From Geosiphon pyriformis (lineage: Eukaryota; Glomeromycota; Glomeromycetes; Archaeosporales; Geosiphonaceae), in assembly GCA_016748015.1 (NCBI GenBank), contig JAAOMT010000283.1, positions 449,322-513,321 of the forward strand: a DNA stretch of 64,000 nt, in the 5' to 3' direction. The position numbers and the translations under genes were made by a program. The notes beneath the pieces are model-generated. The model had not been told where the DNA came from and ran no database searches. It was given only the letters and a program-made list of their open reading frames with translations. Of this stretch, positions 45,298-55,080 are shown piece after piece. How positions within the stretch are numbered: position 1 is the first letter of the stretch; every line of letters starts with the position of its first letter.

Positions 45298-45923
45298 TTA
45301 TCCTCTCCAAAAAGATTGAGCTCTGGAAAAATCAAGTTATTCATAAGGTAATCTATTTGAAGAGTTTTATCTAATTCAAAGCTAACTAATTTGTTGAAGT
45401 CTTTTGTGGATAAGGTATATAATACTTGAGACAAAATGAGTTTTGTATCCAAAAAACCAAATCTTTGTATTAGAGTTTTGGCTCTTCTAGCAATAGTTAA
45501 AACTCTTGAGACATTTAACCATATAATGCCCAAAATTTCTGCCTGTATTTCTAAAGTTGTTTTCTTTATGAGTTTCATATCTTCTATGATTTTATCAAGG
45601 CGATTATAAAATTCTAATTGCCTTCCATATGACAAGTTTTTGTCTATGGGTAAGATTTCTTGGAGTGTTTTTCCAATTGTGTTGGAAAATAGAAGTATAG
45701 CTGCTGTTATATTTTCCAACAGATATTTATCTATTTTGTTACAAATTTTTTCTCTTCTGGTAGTAGTTTTCTTTGGTCTAATAACAGTATGTATTTCACT
45801 GTTATCAATTATAGTAGTCTGTTTTCCAATAGTCAGAGTAGCATTTGGATAGTTTTTGATCCAATACTCATAAAGAGTATAGAATGTATTTTGAATGTTT
45901 TGATCCAGAAAATAATAGTTCAT
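45267..45923 (-). CDS. A3 ORF3, intact unknown 3' ORF (218 codons)
   Basis: Opens with ATG at 45923 (MNYYFLDQNIQNTFYTLYEY) and runs clean to TAA at 45267-45269, 30 bp inside the LTR. The frame is open further upstream to about 46016, overlapping the end of the integrase frame in the -1 phase. The product is charged and mostly helical: KYLLENITAAILLFSNTIGK, then LSYGRQLEFYNRLDKIIED, then RRAKTLIQRFGFLDTKLILS, ending LFGEDNVTVKTYTSY. No signal peptide, Cys motif or enzyme motif is visible. A1 and A2 have recognisable homologues of the same length, so this is a real gene of the family. It sits where env lies in retroviruses but does not look like an envelope protein. Confidence 0.78.
   Translation of the reverse strand: MNYYFLDQNIQNTFYTLYEYWIKNYPNATLTIGKQTTIIDNSEIHTVIRPKKTTTRREKICNKIDKYLLENITAAILLFSNTIGKTLQEILPIDKNLSYGRQLEFYNRLDKIIEDMKLIKKTTLEIQAEILGIIWLNVSRVLTIARRAKTLIQRFGFLDTKLILSQVLYTLSTKDFNKLVSFELDKTLQIDYLMNNLIFPELNLFGEDNVTVKTYTSY
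45298..45323 (-). other. A3 polypurine tract with GAGCTCAA
   Basis: In element orientation GAGCTCAATCTTTTTGGAGA then GGATAA, touching the LTR. It codes ELNLFGED within ORF3. Confidence 0.68.
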
Positions 45924-46019
45924 GTTAATTGAAAAAATCTCTGTTTTGGGAATGATGCATTTATTTATACTTGATTTTTGATCATTTGGGTCGGTATTAT
46001 CACAACAGACAACCAATCA

Positions 46020-46218
46020 GGTCGTTTATAATATTTCTTAAGTTGTGTACTATGAACAAAACAATCATTGAAGATTGTTCTGGATTGATCTTAAAGAATA
46101 TAAGAACTATTGTTCAAAACTTTGTTGACTATAAAGGGTCCTTTCCACTGGCTAGAGAATTTATTATCATAAACATTGTCTCTATCTGAGCAGTATTCTA
46201 GTACCAAGTTACCAACAC
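46020..46218 (-). pseudogene. A3 integrase C-terminal GPF domain
   Basis: SSQWKGPFIVNKVLNNSSYIL, a stop, then FVHSTQLKKYYKRPDWLSVV and the conserved NQV-stop end near 45970. It is in a frame shifted from the main integrase segment because the A-run near 46240 is one base short compared with A2. GPY/F domains help integrase multimerise. Confidence 0.75.
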
Positions 46219-47187
46219 TTAAAGAAAGTGTTTTATAGGTTTTTTTTTCTTAAGCTTTTCTTGGAACTGTTTTATCTTTTCAAAAGCAATTATTTGTGTT
46301 TTTACAAAGGAGTCAAAAATGGTACCAAGTCTTTTTTGCAAAATGTCTTTGTAATTTTCTATTGTGATCTCTTCAAAGAGTATTGTTTTAATGTTAGTTT
46401 CTATCGGTAGTGTTGTCATGCATCTATAGAGTAGATAAAAAGATTCATAACTTGTTATGTCATAATTCACAGTTTTATAAGCAAACAAAGTTGAAGGCAG
46501 TACTTTGTCCCATAAGTTTGTTTTTTCACTGGTTTTGGCTAGGGTTTTACATAATGTTCTATTGAAACATTTCACTAGGCCATTTGTTTGGAGGTAATAA
46601 GAGGAGGAAAATTTATGACTTATTCCCATTTTTCTACAATGTTCTTCAACCAGTGTACTGAAAAAAGCTCTTCCTCTATCAGATAAAAGTTTTTTGGGGC
46701 AGCCATAATGGCAGATGATATTTTTATAAATGAAATTGGCTATTGAGACTGCAGTTTGGTCTGGGGTGGCTCTTGCTTTTACCCACTTTATAAGATAGTT
46801 AGTAGCTGTAATAATGTCTTTATTGCCATCAAGAGTTATTGTTAAAGGTCTAACAACATCTATACCAATTCTGTTAAATAGTTGACCAACAGAGATTGGA
46901 TGAATATCTTCTTTGCAATTGGGTTTGCTTCTTTTTTGGCAGATATCACAGGTTTTAATGTATTTAGCAATGTCTTTTTCCAAGGTAGGCCAATAATAGT
47001 AAGCTAAAGTTTTCTGAATTGTCTTTGTTTTTTCAAAGTGTCCAGCTAATGGGTCAGTGTGCATGTTGTATATTACAATTTTTTTTTCTTCAAATCTGAT
47101 GACTCTTTGAAAATGGTCAAGATCTTTTCTATTTCTTTTATATAATTGGTTCTGGTGAATCAAATAGAAATTTGATTGTTTGTACAA
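46219..47187 (-). CDS. A3 integrase
   Basis: An open segment of 322 codons. The zinc domain is complete: NMHTDPLAGHFEKTKT supplies both His residues and CDICQKR both Cys. The catalytic core has IGIDVVRPL (Asp) and LLSDRGRAFF (Asp). Exactly 35 residues after the second Asp, at the catalytic Glu position, it has Lys: QTNGLVKCFNRT (AAA, plus-strand 46570-46572). A1 and A2 have the same Lys. The C-terminal part reads YKTVNYDITSYESFYLLYR. Because the third acidic residue is essential in all studied DDE integrases, the enzyme is predicted dead despite its open frame. Confidence 0.87.
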   Translation of the reverse strand: MYKQSNFYLIHQNQLYKRNRKDLDHFQRVIRFEEKKIVIYNMHTDPLAGHFEKTKTIQKTLAYYYWPTLEKDIAKYIKTCDICQKRSKPNCKEDIHPISVGQLFNRIGIDVVRPLTITLDGNKDIITATNYLIKWVKARATPDQTAVSIANFIYKNIICHYGCPKKLLSDRGRAFFSTLVEEHCRKMGISHKFSSSYYLQTNGLVKCFNRTLCKTLAKTSEKTNLWDKVLPSTLFAYKTVNYDITSYESFYLLYRCMTTLPIETNIKTILFEEITIENYKDILQKRLGTIFDSFVKTQIIAFEKIKQFQEKLKKKKPIKHFL

Positions 47188-47209
47188 ATGTTTTCTTTGC
47201 TATTAAGTG

Positions 47210-48116
47210 TATTCTGGTGGGTATTATCCTTTACCCAAAAATTTTATTGAGGCAGAATAGTTGTTCAAGTCCATTATCATGTTTGTTTGTAAAGAAGTTA
47301 CTAATAATTAAGTTAGTTTGGTTTGAAAAACTGTACTGTTAGTAGATGGTAAGTCTAAAGAGAGTGTTGGCATTTTGATAATTTGCTCCTTTGTAATGTT
47401 GAATATCATAGTCAAATTTATTCAAGTAGAATATTCAGTGAGTTATTCATTTGTGTTCCAGCTTTTTTTTATTGTGCAGCCAAACCAAGACTTGATGATC
47501 TGTTACCATTAAGAATTTTACACCAAGAAGATATTGATTCCAGTAGTTAGTAGCCTAAACTACTATTAGACATTCTTGTTCAGTAACTGAATAATTTTTT
47601 TCTGCTGGTGTGAAGAATCTACTGGCATATGCTATGGCATGTTCTCTGCTATTTTCATCTTTTTGTGAAAGAACAGCACCAAGTCCATAGCCAGATATAT
47701 CAGTATGAAGGATGAAAGGTTGATCCAGATCTGGTTGCTTGAGAATTGGTTTAGTAACAAGTTTCTTCTTCAGAATTTCAAAAGCTTTTTGTTAATAAGT
47801 GCTCCAGTGATAATTGACATTTTTCTTGAGTAGCTAATTGAGAAAAAAGGCAATTTTGGAAAAATTCTTGATAAATTTGTGATAATAAGAGGCCAAACCA
47901 AGAAAAGAGCATAGTTTAGAAACATTTATTGGTTGTTTAATGTTCTGAACTTTTTCAAATTTAGCTGAATCAGAGAAGATTCTATCTTTTGTAATAAGAT
48001 GACCAAAGAACTGGGTGGATTGGCATCCAAAAAAAGATTTGATTGGATTGATCTTAAGGCTAGCATTTCTGAGCAGATCAAAAACCTTCTGTAAATGTTC
48101 AAGATGTTTATTTCAG
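47210..48116 (-). pseudogene. A3 RT C-terminal part and RNase H
   Basis: RT thumb and connection: HLEHLQKVFDLLRNASLKIN (about 48.04-48.10 kb), then FFGHLITKDRIFSDSAKF and SFLGLASYYHKFIKNFSKIA (about 47.86-47.92 kb). RNase H: FILHTDISGYGLGAVLSQKD (about 47.66-47.72 kb, first Asp kept), then EHAIAYASRFFTPAEKNYSV and a VTDHQVLVWL motif. A few stops follow. The RT palm lies beyond the 48117 junction and is absent. Confidence 0.82.
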
Positions 48117-48795
48117 TGTTACTCATAAAATATAGAAAGTATATTAGCATATAAATTAGTCAATTAAAAGTAGTCATAGTAAATATAGAATTCCAGGATT
48201 CTTTTCAAGAGGAATTGCAAGATTCCAGGAATTTCAGGATTCTCATACAAGAAATCACAGGATTCCAGAATTCCAGGATTTCTCTCAAAAGGAATTGCAG
48301 GATTCCAGAAATTCCAAGATTCCTGGTGTGAAGAATTAAAGAATTAAGGAATCTCAATTATGTATATATAGCAGTAGTATTAGAAGTAGAAAAAACAGAT
48401 TTCTCTATTTAGAGTTAAATCTAAGAAACCATTCACATCCCAAATATCAATAAATAATTATTCAATACCTCAAAATCCATTCTCCACTATCAACATTTCA
48501 TGTTGATAACAATTAATATTTAATCACACTGAAACAATAGCTCTTAATCATGGCTATTGACAAGATATTAACTTGCAAATTGCCTTGGCTTATTTCTTTA
48601 TTTCTTTTCTTTGAGTTTTATTGTTGTGTACTAATTGATTAAAGAGAATAACACATAGAGTACTGATGTCAAAGTAACTGGTAAAAGACCCAAAAATAAG
48701 GGTAAAACACTCAATTGAGGATAGCTTACCAGAAAGAATACCAGCCATTATGCTAAGAAAGAAATTGACAAAACTGCAGTTTTGAGAAGCTACAG

Positions 48796-49777
48796 TGTTA
48801 CTCATAAAATATAGAAAATATATTAGCATATAAATTAGCCAATCATAAGTAGATATAGTAAATGTGAAATTCCAAAATTCCTCTCAGAGAAATCACAAGA
48901 TTCCAGGAATTGCAGGATTCTCATAGGAGGAATTACAGAATTACAGAATTCCAAGATTCTTTTTAAAGAAATTGCAGAATTCCAGGAATTCCAGGATTCC
49001 TGACATGAAGAATTGAGAAATTGAGGAATTTCAAATATGTATATATAGCAATAGTATTAGAAGTTAGAAAATTAGAAAATAGAACTCAGAGTCAATTGAT
49101 TTGCAGAGTCAATTAGACTCATAGAATCAATTAGACTTGCAAATCATAATTATTAAAATTACAAAAAAAGAGAATCCTTTAGTTAAAAACCTCTCAGTTT
49201 AGATCTGATCTAAGCAATCTTCCATTCACAAATATTAATAAATAATTATTTACTATCTTAATCCACTCTCCACTATCAATACTTTATGTTGATAGTAATT
49301 GATACTTAACCACACTGGAACAATAGCTTTTAATTACGACTATTAATGGGATATTAACTTGTAATTGCTTTTATTTATTTTTTTATTTTTTTTTTATTTT
49401 TTTTTATTTTTTTTTGTATTTATTTTATTTTGACTAACTGATTAAAAATTAAAGTGCTGAGTTACAGATGTTATAGGGACTGATAAAAGACCCGTGAAAC
49501 AAAAGTAGAACACTCATAGAGTTGAAGATAGCTTACCAGAAAAATTATTAGCCACCATGCTGAGAAAGAAATTTGATAAAACTGCAGTTTCGGGAAGCTA
49601 TGAATAAAACCATCAATTAAATCTCTGTCTATTATACAAAAAACTCAACCAAAACCTTCAAATACCAAAACTTTCAGACAACCATACCTTCAGGAATTAA
49701 CAACATTACTATATCCATTAAGTACTAAGTTATGGGTTTGTTATTTGATTTGAGACCCCAAATAATTACCTGTAATA
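48796..49777 (+). repeat. Non-autonomous element, 5' LTR
   Basis: TGTTACTCATAAAATATAG to ACCTGTAATA, 982 bp. It has a GGATTCC/GAATTCC array at about 48864-49000, then an AGTCAATTAGACTC module at about 49090-49160 that C1's own LTR lacks. Confidence 0.9.
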
Positions 49778-49797
49778 TTTGGTGCTTCCTGTAAGAT
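49778..49797 (+). promoter_or_regulatory. Non-autonomous element primer-binding site
   Basis: TTTGGTGCTTCCTGTAAGAT directly follows the LTR. Its first ten bases are complementary to AAGCACCAA-type words near the end of C LTRs. Confidence 0.62.
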
Positions 49798-49993
49798 ATA
49801 ATCTAACAGAGAACCAGTATTAACAACAATCATGCAAGAAAGTGACAGACCAAGAAAAACAAGAGAAAATCACTTAAGATTTGCGAAATCTTTATTTTAC
49901 CATTACTTTTAAAAAACTTATTAAATTGAAACTTTGATCATTCAAAACCCAATTATTAAAACCCTGAACATTTAAAAATTACTGTTGATAAAC

Positions 49994-50025
<32 letters not shown>

Positions 50026-50901
50026 CTTGTTAAATCAAAACTCTGTTTATTCAAAACCCAATAATTCTAACCCCATTATCATATAAAGAAACTTACCTTT
50101 GATAAAAACTTGTTAAAACTCTGATTCTTCAAGACCTAATAGTTCAAAACCCGAACATTCAAAACTCAATAAATTCTAACTCCACTAGTGTAAAAGGAAA
50201 CTTATCTTAAATAAAACCTGACAAACCTCTAGAAATTCAAAACTCTGATTATTTAAAGACTTATTAGAAAAATTCCAGAAAAAACTACCCAGATTTATAC
50301 TTACTTGTGTGAAAACTGTCTTCTTTCATGCCAAAAGTCAGCATTGGGAAAGTGTTAATATGAAAAAGACTTAGAGAAGAAAAAGAAATTTGAGAATCAG
50401 CAGTACCAAAATTGATCAACAAATCATCAAAACTTACTTGATGGCCCTAAGTTACAATCCACTTTCATGCATTATATATTCAAACTCTGAGGAAGACAAG
50501 CCAATCAGCGAGAATCGGAATTGGAATTTAATCCTGATTCAAACTCCACTAATGACAACAATGATTCAAACTCCATTGATGATGACAATAATTTAAACTC
50601 TGCTAAATAACAATGACAATTTAAACTCCACCAACAACAATTCAAACTCCACTTCAAATACCAAACAATATATCATGCTTCTAAATCTTACAATAGAGCA
50701 GGAATTAACTAAATTCAATGATAATAATAAGGGCATTATGTCTGAACATGCACATAATACAGATGCAAAATTTGAACATGGATATTCTGGACAGACCACT
50801 GCAGTTAAAAACCCCAGTTATGTATAAAATTAGATTTACAAATAGCAATAGAAATTACTGCAACAACATTAATACAAAAAAAAAATTTAGAAGATTTTGC
50901 A
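49798..50901 (+). pseudogene. Non-autonomous element internal region
   Basis: Starts with a gag N-terminal remnant matching C1 near 52095-52160 (HLRFAKSLFY). Then come three to four imperfect copies of an 80-110-bp AT-rich unit with AACTTGTTAAA, TTCAAAACCC and ATTCTAACTCCA (about 49912-50270), one holding a run of 27 A at 49999-50025. From about 50440 it follows C1 zinc/dUTPase sequence (EEDKPISENRNW, an Asn/Ser-rich stretch, then a broken dUTPase motif 1 region) before jumping to the end of ORF3. No intact frame. Confidence 0.7.
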
Positions 50902-50927
50902 GGAGCTTAATATTAAAGAAGGGAATA
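50902..50927 (+). other. Non-autonomous element polypurine tract
   Basis: GAGCTTAATATTAAAGAAGG then GAATAA touching the 3' LTR. It corresponds to the GAGCTCAA plus purine motif of full-length elements. Confidence 0.65.
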
Positions 50928-51887
50928 ATGTTACTCATAAAATATAGAAAGTATATTAGCATATAAATTAGCCAATCATAGATAGATGTAATAAATGTGG
51001 AATTGCAGGATTCCAAAAATTGCAAAATTCTCATAGAAAGAATCGCAGGATTCCAGAATTCCAGAATTTTTCTCAAAAAAATTGCAGAATTTCAGGAATT
51101 CCAGGATTCCTGACATGAAGAATTGAGAAATTAAGGAATCTCAAATACATATATATAGCAGTAGTATTAGAAGTTAGAAAATTAAAAAATAGAACTCAGA
51201 GTTAATTGATTTGTAGAGTCAATTAGATTCATAGAATCAATTAGACTTGCAAATCATAATTATTAAAATTACAAAAAAAGAGAATTCTTTAGTTAGAAAC
51301 CTTTCAGTTTAGATCTAATCTAAGCAACCTTCCATTTACAAATATCAATAAATAATTATTCACTATCTTAATCTATTCTTCACTATCAACACTTCATGTT
51401 AATAGTAATTGATACTTAACCACACTAGAACAATAGCTTTTAATCACAGCTATTGACGGGATACTAACTTGCAATTGCTTTCATTTATTTTTTTATCTTC
51501 TTTTTATTTTCTTTTATTTTTTTTTGTATTTCTTTTATTTTGACTAACTGATTAAGGATTAAAGTGCTGAGTTACAGATGTCATAAGAACTGGTAAAAGA
51601 CTCATGAAACAAGGGTAGAACACTCATAGAGTTGAGAATAACTTACCAGGAAGATTACTGGCCACCATACTGAGAAAAAAATTTGACAAAACTGCAGTTT
51701 TGGGAAGCTATGGATAAAACTATCAATTAAATCTCTGTCTATTATACAAAAGACTCAACTAAAACCTTCAGATACCAAAACTTTCAGACAACTATACCTT
51801 TAAGAATTAACAATGTCACTATATTCATCAAGCACCAAGTTACAAGTTTGTTATTTGATTTGAGATCCCAAATAATCACCTGTAACA
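50928..51887 (+). repeat. Non-autonomous element, 3' LTR
   Basis: TGTTACTCATAAAATATAG to CACCTGTAACA, 960 bp, closely similar to the LTR at 48796. It includes the same AGTCAATTAGATTC module (about 51190-51260). Confidence 0.9.
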
Positions 51888-52032
51888 ATGGATAACACCA
51901 CTATTAAATCTCTGTCTATTATACAAAGAACTCTACACCAAAACCTTCAAATATCAACACCAGAGATACCAATCAAGCACCAAGTTACGGGTTTGTTATT
52001 TGACTGAAGACTCCAAATAATTACTTGTAATA

Positions 52033-52050
52033 TTTGGTGCTCCCTGTAAG
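52033..52050 (+). promoter_or_regulatory. C1 primer-binding site
   Basis: TTTGGTGCTCCCTGTAAG directly follows the LTR end ATTACTTGTAATA. Compare TTTGGTGCTCTCC in B1. Confidence 0.62.
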
Positions 52051-52094
52051 ATATAATTTTACAGAGAACCAGCACCAATAACTCCATCCAAACA

Positions 52095-54060
52095 GTGGCA
52101 GAATCCAAAGAAATAGGAACAAACCATTTAGGATTTGCAAAATTTTTATTTCAATATTATTACACTCATCTCAGATTAACAAATAATAGTTGGCCAACAG
52201 AATTAGCTTTCAATTACTACATCAATGAGAGAATTGTATACTATTTAAGAAGCCAAAGAGATCCAGAATTTGTCTTCAACAACTTTTTCAGTGAATTGCT
52301 CCAAAGCATCACCCTTCCACAAAATTATCTATTTGCATTCCTAATTACAGAAATAAACAGAGAAATTGAAAAATACACCAAATAAAGATTTTCTATTACT
52401 TTTGCTGACAAAGAAAAAGGAAGATTACAAACACCAGCAGAAACACCAAAGCAAATTCAACTATCCACTTGGAAGAAACAAAGATTTGATTCACTTGCTA
52501 ATCTATCATATCACCACATACCCGGAAGCACTATCAATATAATAAGCACAGCTACAGCAAGCACAACAATGCTACTAAACAGGCTCCCATTCCAAAGTAA
52601 ACAAAAAAAAGCAGAGTTATTAGGAACATATGGCGATTATTTTGAGGAATTTAAATCACAATCTTCAATACTATTAAGAATTCAATTACCACCATCACAA
52701 CCAAATTTTGGAGCCATTAGTCCTTGGGAAATAACTGACTTCAAGGAAGAGGAGAGTAGCAATCAGGAAACTAGCAAACAAAACCCAATCCTAGAAAATC
52801 CAGAAATTAAAACTCCAGTTAATTGAACTCCAGAAAATCAGAATGATCAAAACCCCAATGTAATTAATTAACAAAACTTACCTCCAATAATTGAGATCAA
52901 TCCACCACCCATTCCACCAATTGCCAAACAACAACAACAGCCACAACCACTACCCTAACAACAAATCCAGCAGCAACCAATGATCTATGCTCCAATCACC
53001 AAAATAGAAAAATTTACCAGCAAAGAGGACAACATCCAAGTATGGCTTAATAATATAGAAAAAGCCATTGCAGCCAATGGATGAAACAATAACAGAGCCC
53101 TTCAAGCAATTTCTTATTTTCTATAGGATACTGCCAACTTGTGGTATCAGAGTTTACCTGTTAAACTTCAAATGTTTCAGGAATTTAAAATTGCATTTTT
53201 GGGATATTTCAGTAATAATAACAGTATTAATTGTCTAGCCAATGCCTTTACTACAATCAAACAGGGAGAAACTGAAGCAGTTACCACTTACTTGGGATGC
53301 TTTCACAGGAACTTGTGCCAAATTCAAGCAATTTAGACTGATTATTTTACAGCACTACAGATTCTAAACCAGTTAATTCGTGGACTACACAGTAGTCTTC
53401 TCCAACGTGTATGCCCAATGCACCCACAAACTCTCTAAAACACAGTTATTAATGTAAGAGATTTTGAATTGGCAAAACTTAAAGCAAACCATGCCCAAGT
53501 TATTAACCTAGTCATAAATGGATCATCAAACTTGGATTCCAAATTAAAACAATTCAGTAATTGAATTAATCAGAAATTGAAAGGATACTTAGCTAACAAT
53601 TGTGCAATTTATTAATCACTACAATGATGCAATAATTCAGGAAACATGAATTATTTCCAAAATCAGTCACATCTATTATCATTTTTAAATCAGCCATGGC
53701 AAGAAGAAATGTGTGTCTGCTATAACTGTAGTAAACAAGGCCACATTAGAGCTGACTGCCAATTTTATAGTAATAATCCATGATCAGGAAATCAATATCA
53801 AAACCCTGATTGCCAGTTTCAAGCTCCAAATTATCAACCCAGCTCAGCATTATATTAACCGAATTATCTACCTATGACACAACAGCCAATATATTAACCA
53901 CCAATTTATCAGCCCTCAGTACCCATTATTTATTAACTGCAGTTCTAACCCAGCTATCAGCCACAGCTTCAAGTAATCTATCAACCCCAACAAATTCAAA
54001 CACTGCCACAAAACTTACCTCAAAATGGAACCCAAAGGCTAAGACTGACACAACAAAGCT
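52095..54060 (+). pseudogene. C1 gag
   Basis: One frame (52095, 52569 and 53139 segments) runs through the gene with stops at 52383, 52824 and later. It begins GTG-GCA-GAA-TCC, probably a mutated ATG. N-terminal helices read FAKFLFQYYYTHLRL. A Pro/Gln-rich linker follows (52.87-52.98 kb), then the gag core FTSKEDNIQVWLNNIEKAIA, then LWYQSLPVKLQMFQEFKIAF and QGETEAVTTYLGCFHRNL. The knuckle is at 53718-53759. After it comes a Tyr-Gln-Pro repeat region in which several Gln codons have become TAA. It would form the particle and package RNA. Confidence 0.82.
53718..53759 (+). pseudogene. C1 gag zinc knuckle
   Basis: CYNCSKQGHIRADC, a complete CX2CX4HX4C nucleocapsid motif. Confidence 0.88.
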
Positions 54061-54065
54061 GGAGA

Positions 54066-54880
54066 TTGTTAATGGTAGTCCATCAACTGATCTTTAGTTT
54101 CTCTATGCAACCATTTGAATTGCAACAACGGAATTTGGACACCAGGTACACCCAAAACCTGAATTTCCAGAACTATTTAAGTCTCCTGGTTACCCCAGAA
54201 GATGCCCAAACCAATAATCCAAAAACCAACCAACAATCAACACTTACCAGCAACATTCTACCAGCTACTATCACTGAGAACAAATTACTGGATGCCATCT
54301 TTCCATTTGAACTTGAGGAACCATCAACCACACCACTATTTAGCAGAGCCACTTTTGAGGAAAAATCTATTATTACCATATACACTGATGCCAAAGTTGA
54401 TGGCTACCTCATTAAACTGATCCTAGACAGTGGATTAGCTAGCAGTATCATTACAAGACAACTCATGAACCAATTAGGTTGCCAAGTTGATCAAACTGCC
54501 AGTGCTAGAATTATAACAGCTAATAAAGTAACCAAAACTCCGATCAGTGAGATAAATAACTTACCTATTGAAATCAATGGCATCATCATACCCATTAAAG
54601 TTATTGTAATGAAAGCAATCCAGTACCAAGTGCTTGTTGGTAATAATTAGCTGTCCAAAACCAATGTGATGCTTGACTGGACTATACAGGAATTACAACT
54701 TAACCAGAATGGTTAACACACATATGTACCAGCCACATATAATCACTTCAAGAATACCACCCTGCCAGCACCACTCATTAACTTCAAAGAAAAAAAAGAG
54801 AAACCTACATGAGAAGTGTACCAAGTCTTGTGGACAGATGAAAACCACAACAAGTTATCACTAGTACTCTCGGAGAACAA
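54066..54880 (+). pseudogene. C1 aspartic protease
   Basis: The open segment 54066-54650 is in the gag frame, so gag and protease are fused. The retropepsin motif LILDSGLASSIITRQLMNQL keeps DSG (54426-54434). PISEINNLPIEINGIIIPIK matches the retropepsin beta-hairpin region. After a stop at 54648 it goes on with LSKTNVMLDWTIQELQL, the usual C-terminal half, and an acidic linker. A frameshift to the dUTPase frame lies between about 54.9 and 55.1 kb. Confidence 0.82.
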
Positions 54881-55080
54881 CAATGGGAAAGGAAAGAACA
54901 AAGAAGAACCTATCTGAAATTTTGACCAAACTTGGAGAACCAATGACAACCAGAAAAATCTAATAAAGTGGGAATAGGAAAGTACAAAAGGAAAAAAAAA
55001 GAGGAGAAAAGAAGAACCAATACCAACCAACATTATCACTTATCACCCTTATACATATACATCACTACTACTATTCACCT

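Larger units (their letters stand above)
44632..48116 (-). mobile_element. Family A element A3, 3' half
   Basis: Minus strand: 3' LTR, purine tract, ORF3, integrase, RNase H and the C-terminal half of RT. It stops just past the RT active-site region, where the C1 LTR begins at 48117. It is the least decayed A copy: integrase and ORF3 are almost clean. I did not find the gag-protease half elsewhere in the window. Confidence 0.9.
48796..51887 (+). mobile_element. Non-autonomous family C derivative nested in the C1 LTR
   Basis: Two C-type LTRs flank only 1150 bp of internal DNA. It has the PBS region, a short gag N-terminal remnant, repeats, a piece of the zinc/dUTPase region, the end of ORF3 and a purine tract, but no protease, RT or integrase. 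It would need enzymes from a C element. Flanking 4-mers at 48792-48795 (ACAG) and 51888-51891 (ATGG) occupy the duplicated position but differ at two bases. Confidence 0.88.
48117..52032 (+). repeat. C1 5' LTR, split by a nested element
   Basis: LTR sequence occupies 48117-48795 and 51888-52032. It starts TGTTACTCATAAAATATAG and ends ATTACTTGTAATA. The split lies in GAAGCTAYRG-GATAA, a word intact in the LTRs at 49600 and 51710. The second part carries AAGCACCAA at 51975-51983 and leads straight into the C1 primer-binding site. Confidence 0.88.

Noticed and set aside
45267-46016. Calling ORF3 an envelope gene
   Set aside because: It lies at the env position but has no signal peptide, no clear membrane anchor, no cleavage site and almost no cysteines.
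46230-46255. A programmed -1 frameshift at the A-run near the end of A3 integrase
   Set aside because: A3 has nine A where A2 has ten, and the A2 run keeps the frame open. A simple one-base loss explains the shift.
49999-50025. A LINE or processed-gene poly(A) tail at the 27-A run
   Set aside because: It lies inside an 80-110-bp repeat unit of the non-autonomous element, with repeat sequence continuing on both sides and no target duplication.
52833-54060. An alternative genetic code with TAA and TAG as Gln
   Set aside because: Many in-frame TAA/TAG do sit at Gln positions, but TGA and TAG at Trp positions and Asp-to-Asn changes in active sites show the same C-to-T/G-to-A decay, and ORF3 and the LINE end with ordinary stops.
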